Of a DNA stretch of 64,000 nucleotides, positions 46,170 through 57,577 are shown one piece after another. How positions within the stretch are numbered: the stretch's first letter is position 1; each line of letters starts with the position of its first letter. A model generated the notes under the pieces. It ran no database searches and was not told the DNA's origin. It saw nothing but the letters and a program-made list of their open reading frames with translations. The stretch comes from Rhyzopertha dominica (Eukaryota > Arthropoda > Insecta > Coleoptera > Bostrichidae). The DNA lies in contig QCXZ01000137.1 of NCBI GenBank assembly GCA_025024175.1, positions 77,252,680 through 77,316,679 of the forward strand, written 5' to 3'. A program made the position numbers and the translations under genes.

Positions 46170-46227
46170 CCCATCATCAACATCATCAACATCCTCATCA
46201 TCAACATCATCAACATCATCATCATTT
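46170..46227 (+). repeat. CATCAT/CAACAT microsatellite
   Basis: An imperfect trinucleotide run of CAT and CAA. In one + frame it would read as His/Gln, but no flanking coding domain was recognised. Confidence 0.7.
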
Positions 46228-46439
46228 TCCTTCATTTCTTGATGTTTAATAACATCCTATGATAACATTATACAGGCAGTTGCCCAATCGTGTAATTATC
46301 AAGCCCCGAAGCGCTGTTGACCTTTCTGAAATCTTGCGATGAGAATCAACGAAGTACATTTCCTATTTCTTATTTAAAGATAAGGTAATGCACAGCGAGT
46401 AGACGTGATCCAGCGATTCTCCGGTTATTTGTGTTTTAA

Positions 46440-46793
46440 GTGCCCAGTTTATGTGATTTAAATTTTTATTTGGAAGCCATAGATGACTTTCATCGGATGG
46501 TAAGTGTGAATACTGGAAGAGATCGATCTAGAATCGTCAGATTCTGCTCAAGGAAGGATAGGCAGCTCATATTTCGCTACAAGAAGTTGTTGAGAGGAAC
46601 CAATATTTCCATAAGATCATAAGATCTCACGAGGAAGCGCCTAGAATTACTAAAACTCTGTAGCTCTGAATTTGGTGCTTGTAACTTATGGACTTACCAG
46701 GGTTAAGTCAAAGTAATAGTAAATGGTCGTAAATACTCTGTAAATTCTGTTGACGATGTAGTCAATATACAGAACAGTATTGGTAGCAGTTAA
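46440..46793 (+). pseudogene. LINE ORF1 remnant
   Basis: The + frame shows SRIVRFCSRKDRQLIF, then NISIRS-stop-DLTRKRLELLK, LWTYQG-stop-VKVIVNGRK, and ends at TAA 46791-46793. The order (nucleic-acid-chaperone-like core, DLT.RR.LL, WT.G..., VNGRK) is that of ORF1 proteins of Jockey/CR1-type LINEs. Two internal stops make it non-functional. The N-terminus was not traced. Confidence 0.6.
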
Positions 46794-47019
46794 TTGGCAA
46801 CGTTATCCTTTTATTATGTGTGGCGCGGATTTATTGCTACCGTAAAATGTAATGCTTTTCCAGAAGCTACTTCCTGTTGTTAGGTATTAATTGTGCTTTT
46901 CTTTAATTTAACAATTAAACAGACTTCAATACAATTTAGTTTAATTAAGTCAGGTTGTATTTGTTCTCATTTAGAGGTAATAGATATCCTGTATAAATTT
47001 AGCTTATAATTATTATAAA

Positions 47020-49670
47020 GGTTGCACATCTTAATGTAAGATCGCTCTTAGCACATTTTCAAGATTTTATAATTTAGTTCAAAGTGCAAACCATGTTGTT
47101 GTTATGGTTAGCGAGACATGGTTGTCTAATAATGTAGATCTATCTATTTTAGCAATACCTGGTTACAATCTTCGTTATACGCATCGTGCTGAGGGTCCAA
47201 GTGGCGGCATATATCAAGTCGACTTTTTGTAACTCGTTAATAGAGTTCGCATCCGCGTAGGGACTGTAAATTATGCATTCGGCGTATGCTATCGTCCGTC
47301 TAACTCCAACTTGGGCAATTTTGTTGAAACCCTTGATAATATATTTGGTTTTGTTTGCGGTATGTATGATTAATTTGTCTGTCTGGGTGATTTTAACATT
47401 AATTTCTTAAATATTTCTTACCATATGAGTGCACGTTTGGAGGCGTAAAACTTGGTGCAAGTCTTGGATGAACCGAATAGAGTGACTGGTAACTCAAGCT
47501 TACTGATTGATCCTTTATTCGTATCCCATTCTCTGAATGTTACAAGATACGGTACGAAGAACTGTGACGATATTTCTGGCCAGATTGGTTTAATGTGAAT
47601 TTAGTTCACCTAAGATTCAAAGTGAGCCCAAATATGTTACTTATGTGTAGATCTTTCAGACGCTTTGATGTCAGTGAGTTTCGAAAAAGTTTGGAATCTA
47701 TTGAATGGACTGATGTGATACGTGAAACCAATATTGATAAGAAACTTGAAAATTTCAACACCCTAATTATTTCTCTTTGATTGGCATGCCCCGATGGTAA
47801 CATCTAGGGTACTAAAGTCCAATGCAATGTGATGTTGCCCTGAACTCAAATGTCTCATGAGTAAACGTGATGCATCCTTCCGTAAATACAAACGAAGTAA
47901 ACCTCCTAAAGATTTTGCTGCATACAAGAGGTTGAGGAACTTGACTGTGAACTCTGTTAGGATGGAAAAAAGTCATTACATAGGTTCAGTTGCTTCTAGT
48001 GGAGATATACACACTATTTGGTCGGCTCTGCGCAATTTAAAAATTGGTACTATCAAAGTCAGATCTGAACTGCCTCCTAACCTGTCTAATAGCAATTCTA
48101 TTAATGCGAATATTTTTCAGAAAAAAAATGATATCGTCTCTAATCATAGAATGCAATATTATGAGAATGCTAGATTCCCATCCCTACAACAATTTTTCTT
48201 GAGAATGGTTATTTTAGAAGAAGTACACCACTCACTCTTTAACGCAAAAAAGATAATTCTGGCAAAGACAACATCTCGTTGAAAATGTTGCGCTTATATA
48301 TTCCTATTATTGATTTATACCTATTACACGTCTTCAATTATTGTTGTATCGAAAAAGCTTATTTCCCTGCAATGTGGAAGAAAGTCATCGCAATATATCT
48401 ACTTAAAAAGTCTAACCCTGAAAACTTGTCGAATTTATGTTTGATTAGTATCTTACCTGCAGCTTTAAATTTGTTTGAATCTCTAGTCTACGAACAGATA
48501 TCTGACTTTGTCTTTTCTAGGAAAATCATTCTCGATGCTCAGTGCGGATTCAGACGCGGTCGGTGCACTCCTACTGCACTAGTTTCAGTCATGGATGATT
48601 TTATTGCAGCTTATGATAAGGTTTACTCAGTGCTTTGGTTTTGCTCGATTTTTCAAAAGCATTCGATACTATTAATCATGGTCTGTTATGCGTCAAACTA
48701 AAGTCTTACGGTTTCAGTAGTTTGTCGGTACAGTTTATTAGATCTTATTTGAGCGATAGAACTCAAGTGGTAAAATATAAAGATAGTGTCTCCTCTGAAT
48801 TGTCAGTTAGATCTGGTGTTCTGCAAGACTCCACATTAGGATCTCTGCTTTTCATAATATGTACGTCTGATATAGCGAACTCAGTTCTTCATTGTAGAAT
48901 AATAACTTTCGCCGACTATACACAGTTGNATTTTAGTTTCGATAAGCATGATTTCGCAAGGGCTGACAAAATTCTGAACAAAGAACTTGAAAAATTAAGA
49001 AAATTGTCTGCTGAACATGGCCTTCAATTGAATTTGTCTAAGTCGTAGCTGATGGTCTTTGGTAATAAAAGTAGTCCGAATTTTCTTAAATAATATTTCA
49101 ATATTTTTATAGATGGCATAAAATTAAATGTTGTTGATCATACTTTGATCTCATTATGGACACTCAGATCCGATTTAAGCTGCATGTAACTAAGTTAATA
49201 CAAAGATCATTTTTAACCTTAAGTTATTTTATGCTTGTAGACATTTTTTTACCGTTAATTTGAAAAGGCAATTATGTGATTTACTCGTTCTCGTCCTCTT
49301 TAATTATTGCAATTTTTTATATTACCCCTGTTTGGATTCGGTTGGTAGAAACAGGATTCAGATTGTTTAGAATGCATGGTGTCGCTTATTTTTTGGCTTG
49401 CAACGCCGGGACCACGTATCTTACAGGATTAACTCTTTGAACCGGCTACGCATGGATTCCCGCTGGAGTTTTCATTTGAGTTGTTTCGTCCAAGCTTTAC
49501 TAAATTCTCCTCATGCATGTGATAACTTGAGGTCTAAGCTTGCTCCTCATTCAACTACGCACTCACGTGATACACGAAATAAAGCTAAGTATTCACATAC
49601 AACGCTGTAAGGCGGTAAGGCTGTAAAGCTGTAAGGCTCACCCTTCGGAGCGAGTTTAAAAAAAAAAACT
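47020..49670 (+). pseudogene. Jockey/CR1-type LINE ORF2 relic (endonuclease + reverse transcriptase)
   Basis: The endonuclease begins VAHLNVRSLLAHF (47022 on). After a frameshift, MVSETWLSN carries the catalytic Glu and PGYNLRYTHRAEGPSGG follows. The endonuclease C-terminal half and linker are in pieces (47595-48290). RT: LLKKSNPENLSN.., AQCGFRRGRCTPTAL, LLDFSKAFDTINHGLL (first Asp of palm kept), VLQDSTLGSLLF (usual PQGS changed) and FADYTQL, where the catalytic pair DD is DY (48908-48919). The C-terminal domain is recognisable to 49610, then a CTGTAAGG-rich 3' end with an A-run at 49659-49669. Five or more frameshifts or stops. It sits entirely inside the LTR element. Confidence 0.8.
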
Positions 49671-50167
49671 AAATATTAACAAATTTAAATTTAAACTAAG
49701 ACAGTTATTTTTCGATCGTCAGATTTCATGATGACCATGACTTACTTCGTTCGTTCGGACTCGATGAGGTTTCAAGCAATAGCTTACTATCCCCAAAGAC
49801 CACACATGAAGGCTAACCTAAGGAGATAAGACACCTGTTGATAATAATAACTGAAGCGTAAGACGTATAATCAATTAACAATAGGGGTATTCATAAATTA
49901 TACCATAATAAACATAGTTTAAGTTTCTTTTCGAAGGTTAAGTAGAATAGCTTCTGCTAGACTTTGCCTTTATTGATCATGTATTACTCTCAGTATCTGC
50001 TCTTGTTTTAATAAAATCTATTTATTATTATCAAATCCATTTATTACATCAGATACCATCGATGAGGACAGTGGCTCAGATGAAGTACCATTGACTAATT
50101 TATCCAAATCAAGTAGGGATACCGAATAATTATGTCGTGAGGACACGACCCTGTTAGGTTGGCCGAA
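49671..50167 (+). other. LTR element body, 3' part
   Basis: No clear domain except the acidic open tail ending TAA at about 50128, followed by the GAGGACACG..GGTTGGCCGAA block abutting the right LTR. Confidence 0.45.
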
Positions 50168-51053
50168 TGTTAAATGTCTATTTTTGTATCTGCGTTGTTA
50201 TTAAAATAAAAGGTGTTTTTGTGCGTTTATTAATTTCTTGCTATGTTTAGAATCGCTGTTAATAAGATAAATACTAATATCGAAGCGAATGCGTATGCGT
50301 GCGATTAATTGTTTTGGAGAGAAATATCAGCGTCGCGAGGAGATGCAAAAGTAGGCAATGAGTATGGATGTGTCATTTTTGACAGAGAGAAATATTCTTG
50401 ATTTTGGCTCAGTGAGAGCGAGGTCTTTGGCCATGTTGTGCCTCAGGCAGAGAGAGTAAGGTCTTTGGCCATGTTGTGCCTCAGGCAGAGAGAGTAAGGT
50501 CTTTGGCCATGATGTGCCTCAGGCAGTTTGAAACCCCTAGAGCAGAGTGCCCGATTAACAGCTGTGGTTCCTTCGAGTGGAGGACTTGCATTCCGGGGGG
50601 TAATGCAGGATATCTCGAATGACATAGTTCTGGTGGAGAGGGTAGCCTTATTAGGTGCCCCCGATCCGGGCTATTGGAATGCGACCCTATAGGCCTTAGG
50701 GTGAGCGTTCGGGGAAGCCTCTACTATTTCAGGTTGACACTAGCTAGTTGTTGAAGAGAGAAAACTAACAAGGTATTCATAACCACCATTGACTAATGAT
50801 GTAATCTCAGGGATGAAGCCATAGACAGGACAAGGATGAGGTCCTGGGGTGAAAACCCCTCTGTGAGTCTTAAATGTATCTGTTTGAGTTTAACGGATGA
50901 GTAACTTATGTTTTGTTTTTGCATCTCCCGCGCGTATGTGAAACCGCCTTGTCTGTCCACCGGAGTGACCGTATTGTTATGACCCACGGATGAAGGCGGC
51001 AATAATGTAAGTTTTTCTTGATTATTATCGCATCAGTTTTTCTATGTTTTTCA
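50168..51053 (+). repeat. Right LTR (886 bp)
   Basis: Same length and, as far as read by eye, same sequence as the left LTR, including the 38-bp tandem repeat (50421 on). The AAAC duplication follows at 51054-51057. Confidence 0.9.
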
Positions 51054-51057
51054 AAAC

Positions 51058-52149
51058 GTCATTTATAAATTGTATATAACAACACAGTACCCTGTATACC
51101 ATGAGGAGTCAGTTCTTTTTATATCAATAAGTATGTTTCTGATAGTTATGTACAATTCATAGCTATTAGATTGATACTGCAAGTAAGCAACTGAAAAGGA
51201 AATATGACTTTTACATAGTTAATCTTCAACAAATATTTATTATACGCTAATTATGTGTAATAATATACATTAATTAAATTGCAACAGTTACAAAAATGCG
51301 GAAGTAGAAGTATCTAGATTTAAGCTGTAATCTCAATGCACCTACAAAGAATTCAAATGAAGATCTACTACCAGCTGTGCATTTAAAATAGTCTCCAAAT
51401 TAACAAAAGTTATACCACCCCTAGACTTACCTTTCTGTTTTAGTCCATTTGTAGCAGCAAAGCTCCGGTTTTACTACGCAAACGTAACAACCAATAATGT
51501 ACTCAATATCTGTACCTAATGAGCTCACTCGAACAAAAGCATGAAAGCATTTAATTCTGAAACACGCGAGAAGCGTTACCCCTGTCGCCAATCCTCATTC
51601 ACATTCAACTCTTTTTTTCTGGTTCTGCTAAAAATACCCCACCAAAATCAAAAAAGCTATGCTTAGAATTGTTTTTTATTACCTGTTACGCAACAATTAC
51701 CATATTCCGCGCTGTGCGAAGAAAAGAAACCGATATACCAGCACGCGATGCCGGTATTAAAATGTGATTTAAGGCTTACGCAATTATGAAAGTATATCTG
51801 CACATTTCTACAGACGCAAAATTAAGGTCTTGTACTGAAAGGGAACTGAGGAATTTTTGTGAATGAATTGTGCCACAAAGGCGGTTGCTAATAAAGTAAG
51901 GGAAACTATATTTACATGCAATATTTAAACTGAAAATACCTATTTATGAATATTGAGCATACATACAGGGTAACTCCTGCTTTTATAAAGGACAGTATTT
52001 ACATAATATAGTAGCAGAACGTGTTAAATTTTAGTGACGCACATATGATGATGGTGTTTAAAGTACATGACAGTTGTTTGTTATAGTTGTAGGAAAAGAT
52101 CTATGAAACTGACTTATGTAGCAATTTATTGTAATTCCATTCCTTTATA
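51058..52149. other. Intergenic sequence, nothing recognised
   Basis: AT-rich. An ATACAGGGTAACTCCTGC word at about 51965 resembles a MITE or mariner end and may be the outer end of the following relic. Confidence 0.45.
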
Positions 52150-52795
52150 GCAGATTTGTCACTATCGCTTTCTAGATCCATGATGGGGTCTACAACAATA
52201 CTATTTCCGATATTAATTTTTTATCGTTATTGCGTGCTGTAGAGATTTTTCGACTCATTGTCAATGTTTCATTGCTAAATCTTCTCGCAAGGTTTCTTTT
52301 TCTTAATTTNCCTTGAATTGGTCCCATATCATTTCGATACAAATACAAAAATAAGNCGGCGAGCGCGATTTTGTATTTTCTATTCATACGTTTTTGTGCG
52401 AACGACTTCTAATAATTCCGTTTTTGTATAATGGTCTTCAAAATATACATTTCCTTTAATTAGGACCTCTTGGACTTCGCTTTTTACTACTACTATTACT
52501 ACAGAAGGGTAACTGGCATTGCCGAACACAATAACACTACCTCTTAGAATTTTTTCATTTAAAATTTTTTGCGAGGCACTTCTCAAAAACTTTAACAGTC
52601 ATGTAAGAATAATAATACGGCCTAGCATTTTTTTTTCTATTTTTACACCCTAGGAATAATGCATTAGGTACAAAAATTGATATTCTTTTAGCTTCAAAAG
52701 GTGATGGAATATTGAAGTCCATTTCCTACAACCGTCAGACCACCCCTTTGGAACTGTTTCGTACATATCAAACCAAATCTTACCTATTTTTTTAT
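52150..52795 (-). pseudogene. DDE-superfamily transposase relic, same family as 960-1664
   Basis: Read on -, WFDMYETVPKGWSDG (about 52740-52785) is the block that follows DETW, but the DET itself is not readable. Then TVKVFEKCLAKN, and SVIVFGNASYPS where VLDNASYHS is expected (second Asp replaced by Gly). YTKTELLEVVRTK and IEMIWDQFK with the third Glu follow, and an acidic SDSDK tail at about 52155. At least three frame changes. TKTELLDVL, IEMIW and the acidic tail are shared with the relic at 960-1664, so the window has two members of the family. Confidence 0.7.
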
Positions 52796-54973
52796 TTTCT
52801 TCTGGATATTCTATTAGGAAGAGGATTTAAAAAATAATCGATTACAAAGTATTACCTTTTACCATTTATTTATAAAAAACTTTGTACAATTATCAAGTAA
52901 GAAGCTTACAAAAATAACGTTTGCCCACAAAGCTTTCTACCAGTGCTTCCAGGAACTTTATGCTTTATCCGTTCACTCGTTTTGGAGGCTTTGATAGTGA
53001 TGTATTTCAAGTACCGCGGAGCTGCTTTCTTGGTATTCGCGGAGACAGTTGCGCTTTAGCAAAAAAATCTAGACGCTTGTATAAAACTTGTTTCTTGGAT
53101 TTGACTATTACGCTGTACCCCACGCAATGTATTTGCTATTCAATAGGCTGGGTTGCATGATAAATGAGACTGATAAAAGAAAAGAAAGAAACTGAAATAC
53201 ATTCTCCGAGCAAGTAATAAATCTTCTAACATATCCTTTTTTAAACTATTTGTAACGTTTGTCTTTAAATTTTGTTTTAAGGATGGCGGTAAAATATTAT
53301 TTAGTGTTCTTAATCAGATACGAATTTTACTCTACCATATTCCAGAAGCTTGTAATCAACACCAAGATAATTGTTTGAGCTCATGAACATAAAATAAACT
53401 CTAATATTTTGCTAACAGATTACATTTAAGGTACGCAAAAACAGTTCTCTTTTCAAACATGAGCTTATGAATCAAGAATTCGTCAGCAAAATACAAAATA
53501 TGTATATAATGCTTATGAAGATAATTTGCAGTTCCAAAAGTTTTTTTTTCCACTAACTAAATGAAACGAGAGGTTAACCGNAAAGTCTTCCATTTTCTGA
53601 AAGTGGTATTGGAAGACAAGAAAACGTGCCTTGACAAAGGTGTCAGCAATAATTTTCATGGCATATAATAATTTAAGCGATATAAAAAAACCTGGAAGAC
53701 ATGTTTAAAGACCTTTCTACTACAATTCTAGGAAGGGGAATATTTACTTTACTAAAATCTACAAGGAATTGTGTTAGATATGTACCATATTAAAGATATA
53801 ACGTCCCCTTGTGTTAATTATCAACTTGCTAAGTTACACCTTCCTAGTCGCGCCTACATAGTGAACCTGTCAAGAGCAAAATGTCCCTGAAAGCAAAAAA
53901 TTAGTTTAGTAAAGGTAGGGTCTACATTCATTACAAGCTAGTCACGTAGGGCTCTAATGTCATACGCTCCTATGCANCTAGTAAATAACTATAACAGTAA
54001 GTAATAGCAGCGCCAAGAACTGGAACAGCTACGGCATTCCGGCGAGCAGAACTGAGGAGTATGTCTTCAAGGAAGGGAGAACTCGCCTGGCCTATTTCAC
54101 AAGAAAGAGTATGAGATGCTTATTAAGTATTTATCGGCGGAGTGGGATCGTAAAACACACAACCACGTACTTGCTGCTGCTTGCGTGTGCGGAAAATTGT
54201 CACGAGCAGTATCAAGCCGCACATACGACTCGTAGTTGTTGTTTTAGCGCCAACATCCCGCACAAGTACCACATAAAATACGACGGAAGAGCATTCGCAG
54301 CGAACTTTTTCCAGTGAGCTAAACAGGATCTGAAAACTTTTATTGGATTTTAGTGTGCCGCACATGTTCGAGAAACATAATAACATGTGCTCCTCTGGAG
54401 TCCCGGGTAATAAATAGTTGCAGTTATAATAACTCACTGAATAAACTTTGCTGCGACGAACGAAAGGGCGGCGACCGCATGGCTTACCTGTCAGTGACAG
54501 GTCGGTTTGATATGTCGATTGAAGCATTTGGTCCTTCTGCAAATCTGAAAGCAGAAAATGTGCACAATGGGATGACACAATTCCCCGCCAATTGGAGCCG
54601 CTCCGTGATTGATTTCAGTTTTCATTCAGGTATGGCAAACCTGTGCCCTTTTTTTAAATAATTGGACGAATCCTGAAAAGATGGTCGCTTTCTGCCCACA
54701 CTGATACGCTATAAGCGTACTGAGTACAGTTCGACAGGGAAACGACAGGTAACGACCGACCAGAAATATTCTGCGGATATGGTTTTGATTGTTTCAGTAT
54801 GCTATTACGGCCCGACCGTAAAGCCTCTTAAACTTAAAAGCAATGACGCCCAGATGTTTAGAAAGAAATTCGAACGATACCTGTGAGAATGGGCCGTACT
54901 CAATTTTAACATGAATATAAATTATCTGTTTGAACAGATTTATCTGCAACCTACTTTTAATTATGTTCTAAGG
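52796..54973. other. Intergenic sequence, no gene recognised
   Basis: The left end may contain the N-terminal part of the preceding transposase, but no motif was readable. 54050-54660 is GC-richer with overlapping open frames on both strands (54123-54578 -, 54353-54661 +). No domain or splice pattern was recognised, so I call no gene. Confidence 0.4.

Positions 54974-55010
<37 letters not shown>
54974..55010. repeat. TA microsatellite
   Basis: An uninterrupted (TA)n run. It borders the left inverted copy of the Penelope fragment. Confidence 0.9.
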
Positions 55011-55011
<1 letters not shown>

Positions 55012-55047
55012 CGTTAAATGGAAATAGCAGTCGTATTTAATTATATT

Positions 55048-55291
55048 TAAATCTTCGGTTTAAGGGGAATTCGACTTTTGTTGAAATTATGTAAACTCTT
55101 TTTTCTTTGCCAAGCTTTCGATTTTATTTTAAATCTTCTTCAGGGCTTCTACAACATTTATAACAGTATGTACCTAAAACTACATGCAACTCGTAACCTT
55201 ACTGAAATTGAGGTTTATAAAAGGGGGCCAATTTTATCTTCCAAATCTTGCATAACTTATATAATTTGATTGAATTTGAAGTTTCATTACA
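55048..55291 (+). repeat. Inverted 244-bp repeat, left copy
   Basis: Matches 56132-56375 as reverse complement over its whole length with no difference seen. It includes a core CTGAAGA..stem..GAAAGC (- strand of the right copy's orientation reversed) that resembles half of a hammerhead. The 63-codon open frame it contains occurs in both copies and is not taken as a gene. Confidence 0.9.
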
Positions 55292-55366
55292 GATTTGATT
55301 AATGACAAAATATGAAAGTTGCAACATAGCCACCACATTTTTCATAAATTTATGCCTGCCGATTTA

Positions 55367-56101
55367 CTATGATTTTAATATTTCTTCTGATAATAAATAG
55401 GTGTAAATATTACTCAAATTTTGTGTATCCGATTTTTTATTTATTGTGTTAGCACTTTTATTAATTTGGTACATTTCTAAAATCAAGCGTTTATTTGTAA
55501 CATTCTCTTTTTCTAAAATTTTGACTTCTTCCCAATTTATTATGTGATTATTTCTAATTACGTGTTCTCCTAATGAACATCGATCTCTATCTTTTCTAAT
55601 ATCACTTTTATGCAGTGCTATCCTACTGGATAGCCACTGCGATGTCTGTCCCACATAAATTTTTTCACAAGTATCACATTTTAAAGAATAAACAACATTC
55701 GATTGATATTGTAATGGAATTTTTGATTTCAATTTGCTAAATAAATTTGAACCCTTTTTAAAATTTTTTAATGCTATTTTTATACCCTCATTTTGAAAAC
55801 TTCTAATTAATTTTGTTGCCAAACCTGTAATATTTGGAAGAGATCCAAACCGAGATACTTCTGAATTATGATTACTTTGAGNATCATGGTTTTCTTGCTG
55901 CTCCACTCTGTCTAAAACATTCACCGAATTTAAATTTTGTTGATTAATCGCACAATCATTTTGTAAGTAATCAATAGTAGAAAATAAAATTTTGTTTATC
56001 AAAGTTTGCGGGTAAGAATTTTGAAGTAACATAATTTTTAATTTTTGTAAATTCTTATTTATGTAATTTGGATGTGAAATTTTTTTAATTCTATGTTTCA
56101 T
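55367..56101 (-). pseudogene. Penelope-like element, GIY-YIG endonuclease C-terminal fragment
   Basis: An open frame of 244 codons (one ambiguous base). The N-terminal part has the RT thumb/connector (KISHPNYINKNLQ.., SLPNITGLATKLIRSF, GIKIALKNF). It leads into VVYSLKCDTCEKIYVGQTSQ, the GIY-YIG nuclease with its Cys-x-x-Cys insertion and the YVGQT motif. SSRIALHKSDIR (catalytic Arg) and GEHVIRNNHIINWEE follow, then KRLILEMYQI with Glu, ending at 55367. The RT palm is absent, so it is 5'-truncated. The nuclease frame itself is intact. It lies between two inverted 244-bp copies, an arrangement known for Penelope insertions. Confidence 0.8.
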
Positions 56102-56131
56102 TTGCCTAATAAAGTTAATTTTAATTTTAAT

Positions 56132-56370
56132 TGTAATGAAACTTCAAATTCAATCAAATTATATAAGTTATGCAAGATTTGGAAGATAAAATTGGCCCCC
56201 TTTTATAAACCTCAATTTCAGTAAGGTTACGAGTTGCATGTAGTTTTAGGTACATACTGTTATAAATGTTGTAGAAGCCCTGAAGAAGATTTAAAATAAA
56301 ATCGAAAGCTTGGCAAAGAAAAAAGAGTTTACATAATTTCAACAAAAGTCGAATTCCCCTTAAACCGAAG

Positions 56371-56375
<5 letters not shown>
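56132..56375 (-). repeat. Inverted 244-bp repeat, right copy
   Basis: Reverse complement of 55048-55291. It lies upstream of the nuclease frame and abuts the second TA microsatellite. Confidence 0.9.

Positions 56376-56438
<63 letters not shown>
56376..56438. repeat. TA microsatellite
   Basis: (TA)n of about 31 units bordering the right inverted copy. With the left run it suggests insertion into, or growth from, a TA-rich target. Confidence 0.9.
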
Positions 56439-56442
<4 letters not shown>

Positions 56443-56859
56443 AGCTTTGATTCCTCTAAATGCAACCGGCAAACTTTCTCTAAACTATTTATACGTGCGA
56501 AACTACATAATCCCTTCTAATCTCTTCTTGTGTTGGGTCAAATTTAGAAACAATCACTTTCTTCTTGTGTGTCAACCAGTCGAGTTCTTGTATTTTCACG
56601 TGTTTTTTGTTTGTTGCCTATTATTAGTTGTATAATTTCTCCACAAAGCAGTTTCTTTCAAGACTATAAATTTTATTTGCGTTAGGCGAGGTATGTTTTA
56701 AAATAGCAATAAATTTTGGAATACACTACAAAAATGTACTACCTACGTTGAACGGATTCAAATGTGCATGAATTGTGAAACATCCTAAACCAATTAGGTA
56801 GCTTGGAAACAAGCAGATTGAACGTATGCGCTTTGTCTCACTTGATTTATCAGATAACT

Positions 56860-56895
56860 CTGACGATCGTTTCGACCATACGGTCATTGTCAAAG
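56860..56895 (-). ncRNA. Hammerhead-like motif next to Penelope RT fragment
   Basis: On -: TTTGACAAT, the stem GACC-GTAT-GGTC, then GAAACG and ATCGTCAG. It has the same UGACAA variant of the hammerhead core as at 5754-5786. The motif lies 30-65 bp before the RT fragment, the position where Penelope termini join. Confidence 0.35.
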
Positions 56896-56923
56896 AGATA
56901 ACAGCGTTATACTAAACTCAGAG

Positions 56924-57577
56924 GTGCAGAATTTTGTTTACGTTCCCTTTTTTATAGAGGTCTTGGCCGAAATTTTCATATCAAATTTCGAAGAGAAGCT
57001 TTTTGCAAAGAAAAATGCAATTATTAAAAATTTATTATTCTGGACTAGATATGTTGATGGAAAGGAAAAGGATGGAGTTCTTCATTTTCTCGAATTATCG
57101 ATGTCGGTAAAAAACATAAAATTGACTGAAATTTATAGAAAACCAACACAGTCAGATGTCATAATCCCGGCTTCCTCAAATCAATCGTTACAGATTAAGC
57201 ATTCCGTGTTTTATAGTTTAATAAACAGACTAATAAATATACCACTTTGAAAAGAAGGTTTCGAAAAAGAATTGACAACAATTAAACAAAAAGCCTTTAA
57301 GAATGGATATGATTCAGAAATGGTGGACCAAATACTTAAAAAGCAATATAAACTTAGAATACAGAGAATGCTGTACAATGCTAACATTAATGAAAAAGAT
57401 CTTATTTCCGCAGCAGGAAATTATGTCAAAGGAGTTATTGTTTGTGTTGAAAATAGGCTGATTAGGTTCGGAATAAAAGCAATAGAGGTTAATAAGTGCA
57501 ATTTGGGAGGTCTTCTAGTTAACAATAAGCCAAAATCCAATAAATTGAACAAAAAAAAGAACATGTTGCGAATATAA
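56924..57577 (+). pseudogene. Penelope-like element, reverse transcriptase 3' fragment
   Basis: The + frame starts in the RT palm: VLAEIFISNFEEKLF, IIKNLLFWTRYVDG. The catalytic Y-V-D-D is YVDG, followed by a deletion to FLELSMSVKNIKLTEIYRKPTQ. SLINRLINIPL, a TGA stop at 57248-57250, and KEGFEKEL..IKQKAFKNGYD continue the thumb in the same frame. The connector NLGGLLVNNKPKSNKL follows, and the similarity ends before any GIY-YIG nuclease. Dead and truncated at both ends. Confidence 0.8.

Larger units (their letters stand above)
44886..51053 (+). mobile_element. Complete LTR retrotransposon, non-autonomous, carrying a LINE
   Basis: Two 886-bp direct repeats (44886-45771, 50168-51053), each TGTTAAATG...TTTTTCA, bracket a 4396-bp body. 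The 4-bp AAAC is duplicated outside (44882-44885, 51054-51057), as expected for integrase-mediated insertion. The body has no recognisable gag, protease, RT or integrase of LTR type. It holds a two-copy repeat, a CAT/CAA microsatellite, a decayed LINE and, just before the right LTR, an acidic open tail (DEDSGSDEVPLTNL.., 50050-50128). After the tail comes a GTGAGGACACGACC..GGTTGGCCGAA block that may be the primer/polypurine-region equivalent. That tail could be the last remnant of pol. The orientation (+) is taken from this tail and the LINE. Confidence 0.88.

Noticed and set aside
44886..51053. The two 886-bp repeats as an assembly duplication
   Set aside because: TG..CA ends and an external AAAC duplication are what an LTR insertion produces. 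An assembly error would not create them.
54123..54661. GC-richer region with overlapping open frames of 151 and 102 codons
   Set aside because: No recognisable motif or plausible splice frame on either strand. I could not support a gene.
55078..56345. A 63-codon open frame found twice (55078-55269 + and 56154-56345 -)
   Set aside because: It only reflects the 244-bp inverted repeat. No motif and no flanking expression signal.
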